From Erwinia phyllosphaerae (GTDB taxonomy: Bacteria; Pseudomonadota; Gammaproteobacteria; Enterobacterales; Enterobacteriaceae), in the NCBI RefSeq assembly GCF_019132875.1, contig NZ_JAHSPF010000015.1:17171-81170 (forward strand): 64,000 bases of DNA. Reading direction: 5' to 3'. This document shows positions 61,337 through 64,000 of this stretch, piece by piece. A program made the position numbers and the translations under genes. Within the stretch, counting starts at the first letter, position 1, and every line of letters starts with the position of its first letter. The notes under the pieces were generated by a model. That model saw only the letters and a list, made by a program, of their open reading frames with translations. It was not told the origin of the DNA and did not search any database.

Positions 61337-61595
61337 GAAAAAACTCTGTTTGGTGCTGGGCCGCCGCTGCGCGAAGTGCACAGGAAGACGCAGGCGATTA
61401 ATCATCAATGGCCGGCATTTTCGCCGATCCGGCCGCTATACACAATCCACAACGCGGTTTGCAAAGAGGAAATGGCAGAAAGGCCGCAAAGCCTGGCATG
61501 TTGTCTACAGGATTTGCAGTCATTGTGCAGCCGAGATTCCAGCATGGCCGGTAAAATACCGCTGAAAAAAGCAGGAAATATTTAAAGACAAAAAC

Positions 61596-61625
61596 AAAAA
61601 AACCGCCATAAATGGCGGTTTTTTT
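61596..61625. terminator. Bidirectional terminator, end of the antisense sRNA
   Basis: AAAAAAACCGCCA / TGGCGGTTTTTTT around a four-base loop, with T tracts in both directions. On the minus strand it ends the predicted antitoxin sRNA. Confidence 0.9.
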
Positions 61626-61693
61626 GTGCTGGTCAGGTTAAGCGGCCTTTCCAGCGAAGCTTTGTTACCTATGTAACGCAAGCACGACCTCGT
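61597..61693 (-). ncRNA. Predicted antitoxin sRNA of a type I toxin-antitoxin locus
   Basis: A promoter on the minus strand, TTGACT (61728-61723), 17-base spacer, CAAAAT (61705-61700), should start an RNA near 61693 that ends at the terminator 61596-61625, about 97 nt. Its 5' end contains the complement of a 21-base sequence (61675-61695) that recurs with 20/21 identity in the leader of the divergent small mRNA (61828-61848); the single difference gives a G-U pair. This layout, with the antisense segment at the sRNA 5' end and divergent transcription, is that of IstR/tisB and similar type I systems. Confidence 0.7.
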
Positions 61694-61747
61694 GCGCATA
61701 TTTTGAGCAGTTTATCACACAGAGTCAAGTGTTCTGCCTGCAAAGAC

Positions 61748-62061
61748 TGGTATAAAATATCGCCGGGCCTTTTCGCCGCCTTAAGCAAGCGGGCACCGGT
61801 TTAAGGAAAGGAATTCCAACGACCGTAAACGTAAGCACGACCTCGTGCTTGCTTTCAGGGTAACAGCATCGGTGGTGTCGCCGTGAAGCGGTCTGTGCAA
61901 GGACCGCACAATGAAACGGTACATTTGTATTGTCATCGTTGTATCTGGTGCATTGTTATCAACCGTAAACGGGAAATGGAGCATCTCTCATAATTCGATT
62001 ACGGTTATCGTCAATGCAGCAGGCAAGTAAGCTGAAAACCGCCCCTTGGGGCGGTTTTTTT
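61748..62061 (+). promoter_or_regulatory. Promoter, structured leader and terminator of the small toxin-like mRNA
   Basis: Extended -10 TGG-TATAAA (61748-61756) predicts a start near 61763. The leader carries a Shine-Dalgarno-like AAGGAAAGGA (61803-61812) without a start codon after it, a possible ribosome standby site. The antisense-target palindrome AAGCACGACCTCGTGCTT spans 61833-61850. A hairpin GCGGTC/GACCGC (61888-61907) holds the real AAGGA. Transcription ends at ACCGCCC/GGGCGGT plus T7 (62036-62061), for an RNA of about 300 nt. Confidence 0.65.
61911..62030 (+). CDS. 39-residue signal-peptide-like small protein, candidate type I toxin
   Basis: ATG 61911 reads MKRYICIVIVVSGALLSTVN followed by GKWSISHNSITVIVNAAGK and TAA. 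Two basic residues, a 14-residue hydrophobic core and a polar tail make it look like a signal peptide or single membrane helix. AAGGA lies seven bases before the ATG but is folded into a hairpin, a usual device for toxin mRNAs. It has no Cys-rich tail like Hok. The closest layout I can recall is TisB or Salmonella TimP, but sequence homology is not claimed. Confidence 0.65.
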   Translation: MKRYICIVIVVSGALLSTVNGKWSISHNSITVIVNAAGK

Positions 62062-62088
62062 AAGCAGCATGAAGCAGAGGCTTAGCTT

Positions 62089-62721
62089 TCACTCTGTAAT
62101 CTTCTGGCGTTCTTTTTCTCTTCTCTCGCGACATTCGCACCCCGTTAAGTGGTCATTAACCAGCCCCAGTGCCTGCATCAAAGAGTAAGCCGTAACCGGC
62201 CCGACCCACGTCCAGCCACGTTTTTTCAGCGCTTTTGACATACTTATCGCTTCCGGCGACGTTTTGGTTTGCTGCCAGTACGCCAGATCGACAATGGCCG
62301 GACGATTTTCTGGCACAGGAGCAAACTGCCAGAACCAGCTTGCCAGCGAACCCGCTTCTTTAATCAGTTCTATGGCTCGATGCGCATTGTTGATAGCAGA
62401 AAGGATTTTTGCCCGGTTGCGAACGATTCCTTTATCGGCCATTAGCCTGGTAACATCTGCATCATTAAATTTGGCCATCTGGCAGAAGTCAAAATCGGCA
62501 AAGGCGCGTCGGAAATTTTCACGCTTGTTATAGATAAGCTGCCAGGACATACCGGAGTGAAAGCCTTCAAGACAAACCTTTTCAAAGATACGGCGATCCT
62601 CCATCACTGGTTTGCCCCATTCGTTATCGTGATAGTCCGGCATTGACGGCTGCCAGTAACAGCAAACACGGCCATCATCCGTTAAGGTCAGCCCGGCCTG
62701 TTTCAGTGCGGCAAGATCCAT
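62089..62721 (-). CDS. tag: DNA-3-methyladenine glycosylase I (Tag family)
   Basis: Removes 3-methyladenine from alkylated DNA. 210 residues (E. coli Tag 187). The helix-hairpin-helix core is recognisable: YHDNEWGKPV, EGFHSGMSWQLIYNKRENFR, IVRNRAKI, SKALKKRGWTWVGP, and LVNDHLTGCECR, which holds the zinc-type His and Cys. The first half of the zinc site would be Cys20/21 and His31. It differs from E. coli Tag in a longer N-terminus and a charged C-terminal tail, so it may be a paralogous branch. Confidence 0.85.
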   Translation of the reverse strand: MDLAALKQAGLTLTDDGRVCCYWQPSMPDYHDNEWGKPVMEDRRIFEKVCLEGFHSGMSWQLIYNKRENFRRAFADFDFCQMAKFNDADVTRLMADKGIVRNRAKILSAINNAHRAIELIKEAGSLASWFWQFAPVPENRPAIVDLAYWQQTKTSPEAISMSKALKKRGWTWVGPVTAYSLMQALGLVNDHLTGCECRERREKERQKITE

Positions 62722-62919
62722 TTTGTCTCCTTACGGAAGTTTCTTAATTATCAGCACGATTGCTCTTTACAGATAAACAGGCGCGCGACGGCAATGCTAT
62801 ACCTGACATCAGATGTAACAACCGCTTTTGGTGACGAGCGGTAATCGACGCTATTTTGAGACCAACCCCGGCGTGACGTTAGTCCCGTTGCGTAATCCAA
62901 CCATGAAAAGGGAAAATTT

Positions 62920-63786
62920 ATGAGTAACAACGATTATCAACCAGCTAAAGTCTGGACAGAGAACAAGAACGCGGGCGGTACCTGGAGCAGCATCAATCGT
63001 CCGACCGCAGGTGCACGTCACGAAGCTGCACTGCCAGTTGGTAAACATCCTTTACAGCTTTATTCCATGGGCACGCCTAACGGGCAGAAAGTCACTATTC
63101 TGCTGGAAGAGCTGCTGGCACTGAATGTCAACGATGCGGAATATGATGCGCATCTTATCCGTATCAGCGATAGCGAACAGTTTTCCTCCGGTTTTGTTGA
63201 GGTCAACCCAAACTCCAAGATCCCTGCCCTGCTGGACACGTCTACCACACCAGCGACGCGCGTATTTGAATCCGGCGCTATCCTCCTTTATCTGGCAGAA
63301 AAGTATGGTCACTTCCTGCCAAAAGATCCGGCTGCACGCACCGAAACGCTGAACTGGCTATTCTGGCTACAGGGTTCCGCACCTTATCTGGGCGGCGGCT
63401 TTGGTCATTTCTACAACTATGCGCCAGTAAAAATTGAGTACGCGATTGACCGCTTCACCATGGAAGCGAAACGCCAGCTTGATTTGTTAGACCGTCAGCT
63501 GGCAGAAAACCGTTATATTGCTGGTGAAGATTACACCATCGCCGATATCGCCATCTGGCCATGGTATGGTGCGCTGGTGCAAGGGCAATTGTACAACGCT
63601 GCCGAATTCCTGGACGCGGGTTCCTATAAGAATCTGCAGCGCTGGGCTAATGAAATTGCCCAACGCCCAGCCGTACAGCGTGGCCGCATCGTAAACCGCA
63701 CCTGGGGTGAACCCGCTGAGCAGCTGCATGAACGCCATGACGCTTCTGATTTTGAGTTACGTACCGAAGACAAACTGGCTAAATAG
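62920..63786 (+). CDS. yghU: Glutathione S-transferase-like disulfide reductase YghU
   Basis: Nu-class GST with disulfide-bond reductase activity in E. coli. 288 residues, same as E. coli: extended N-terminus, thioredoxin fold with YSMGTPNGQKVTILLEEL and the cis-Pro region NPNSKIPAL, then helical domain (YTIADIAIWPWYG). Divergent from tag; not in this neighbourhood in E. coli. Confidence 0.95.
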   Translation: MSNNDYQPAKVWTENKNAGGTWSSINRPTAGARHEAALPVGKHPLQLYSMGTPNGQKVTILLEELLALNVNDAEYDAHLIRISDSEQFSSGFVEVNPNSKIPALLDTSTTPATRVFESGAILLYLAEKYGHFLPKDPAARTETLNWLFWLQGSAPYLGGGFGHFYNYAPVKIEYAIDRFTMEAKRQLDLLDRQLAENRYIAGEDYTIADIAIWPWYGALVQGQLYNAAEFLDAGSYKNLQRWANEIAQRPAVQRGRIVNRTWGEPAEQLHERHDASDFELRTEDKLAK

Positions 63787-63888
63787 TGCTGCATCCTGAT
63801 TCAGGACGACCCGGAATAGCGTATAAATTTGCTACAGGGCGCTTCTGATTCGCAGTTACTCAAAGCAATAAGCACTATTTATATCGAA

Positions 63889-63919
63889 CGCGGTTTCCCT
63901 GAGGAAATCGCGTTTTTTT
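63889..63919 (+). terminator. Terminator downstream of yghU
   Basis: CGCGGTTTCC / GGAAATCGCG (one G-T pair) with loop CTGA and seven T, about 100 bases after yghU. Confidence 0.88.
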
Positions 63920-63923
63920 CTGC

Positions 63924-64000
63924 GCATCAGGCATCAGGCATCAGGCATCAGGCATCAGGCATCAGGCATCAGGCATCAGGCATCAGGCATCAGGCATCAG
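63924..64000. repeat. Heptanucleotide tandem repeat, 11 perfect GCATCAG units
   Basis: GCATCAG is repeated 11 times without error from 63924 to the last base of the window, so the array is at least 77 bases and continues beyond. It starts five bases after the yghU terminator and overlaps no ORF in the window. Confidence 0.97.

Noticed and set aside
63924..64000. CRISPR array
   Set aside because: The repeats are direct heptamers with no spacers.

Overview
The window reads as a chromosomal segment of a plant-associated Enterobacterales bacterium, most likely Erwiniaceae (Erwinia/Pantoea-like). The proteins are close in length and sequence to Escherichia coli orthologues. Gene order follows, in reverse, the E. 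coli map around thrLABC, from ileS through dnaKJ, thr and arcA to deoCABD and prfC. A HrpL-type hrp box in front of a type III chaperone/effector-like pair points to a plant-associated lineage. No rRNA, tRNA, IS element, prophage or CRISPR array was recognised.

Layout: 1-10.97 kb is core (ileS 5' part, ribF, rpsT, nhaA without nhaR, dnaJ, dnaK with a sigma32 promoter, satP, mog, talB, yaaA). 10.98-13.98 kb is an insert before thrC: a structured intergenic repeat, a hrp box, a tandem-domain type III chaperone and its effector-like partner carrying 11-residue repeats. 13.99-26.2 kb is core again (thrCBA with its leader/attenuator, yjtD, arcA, creA, rob, gpmB, yjjX, trpR, slt). In E. coli slt, ettA and nadR are neighbours; here two inserts separate them. 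The first (26.5-34.1 kb) holds a P-type ATPase without a nucleotide-binding domain, a stand-alone serine-type NRPS (C-A-T-TE) and deoR. The second (35.9-45.8 kb) holds a LysR/oxidoreductase pair, a PTS operon with a glycosyltransferase-like and a TIM-barrel-like protein under a GntR regulator, and an enolase-superfamily enzyme with an MFS carrier.

45.9-61.3 kb is mostly core: nadR-radA-serB, smp, deoCABD with a well-resolved DeoR/CRP/CytR control region, an orphan gene, yjjV-yjjU, ytjA, osmY and prfC. The end (61.6-64.0 kb) carries a probable type I toxin-antitoxin locus (small signal-peptide-like ORF with a divergent antisense sRNA), a Tag-family glycosylase, yghU and an 11-copy heptanucleotide repeat running off the window.

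Functional links visible here: DeoR and the deo operon it should repress lie about 20 kb apart; the threonine operon is complete with its leader peptide; the PTS operon has a CRP site and a divergent regulator. The candidates for undescribed biology are the chaperone/effector pair, the toxin-antitoxin locus, the N-domain-less ATPase and the PTS/glycosyltransferase operon. All functional calls rest on reading motifs and remembered family sequences; no database search was run.
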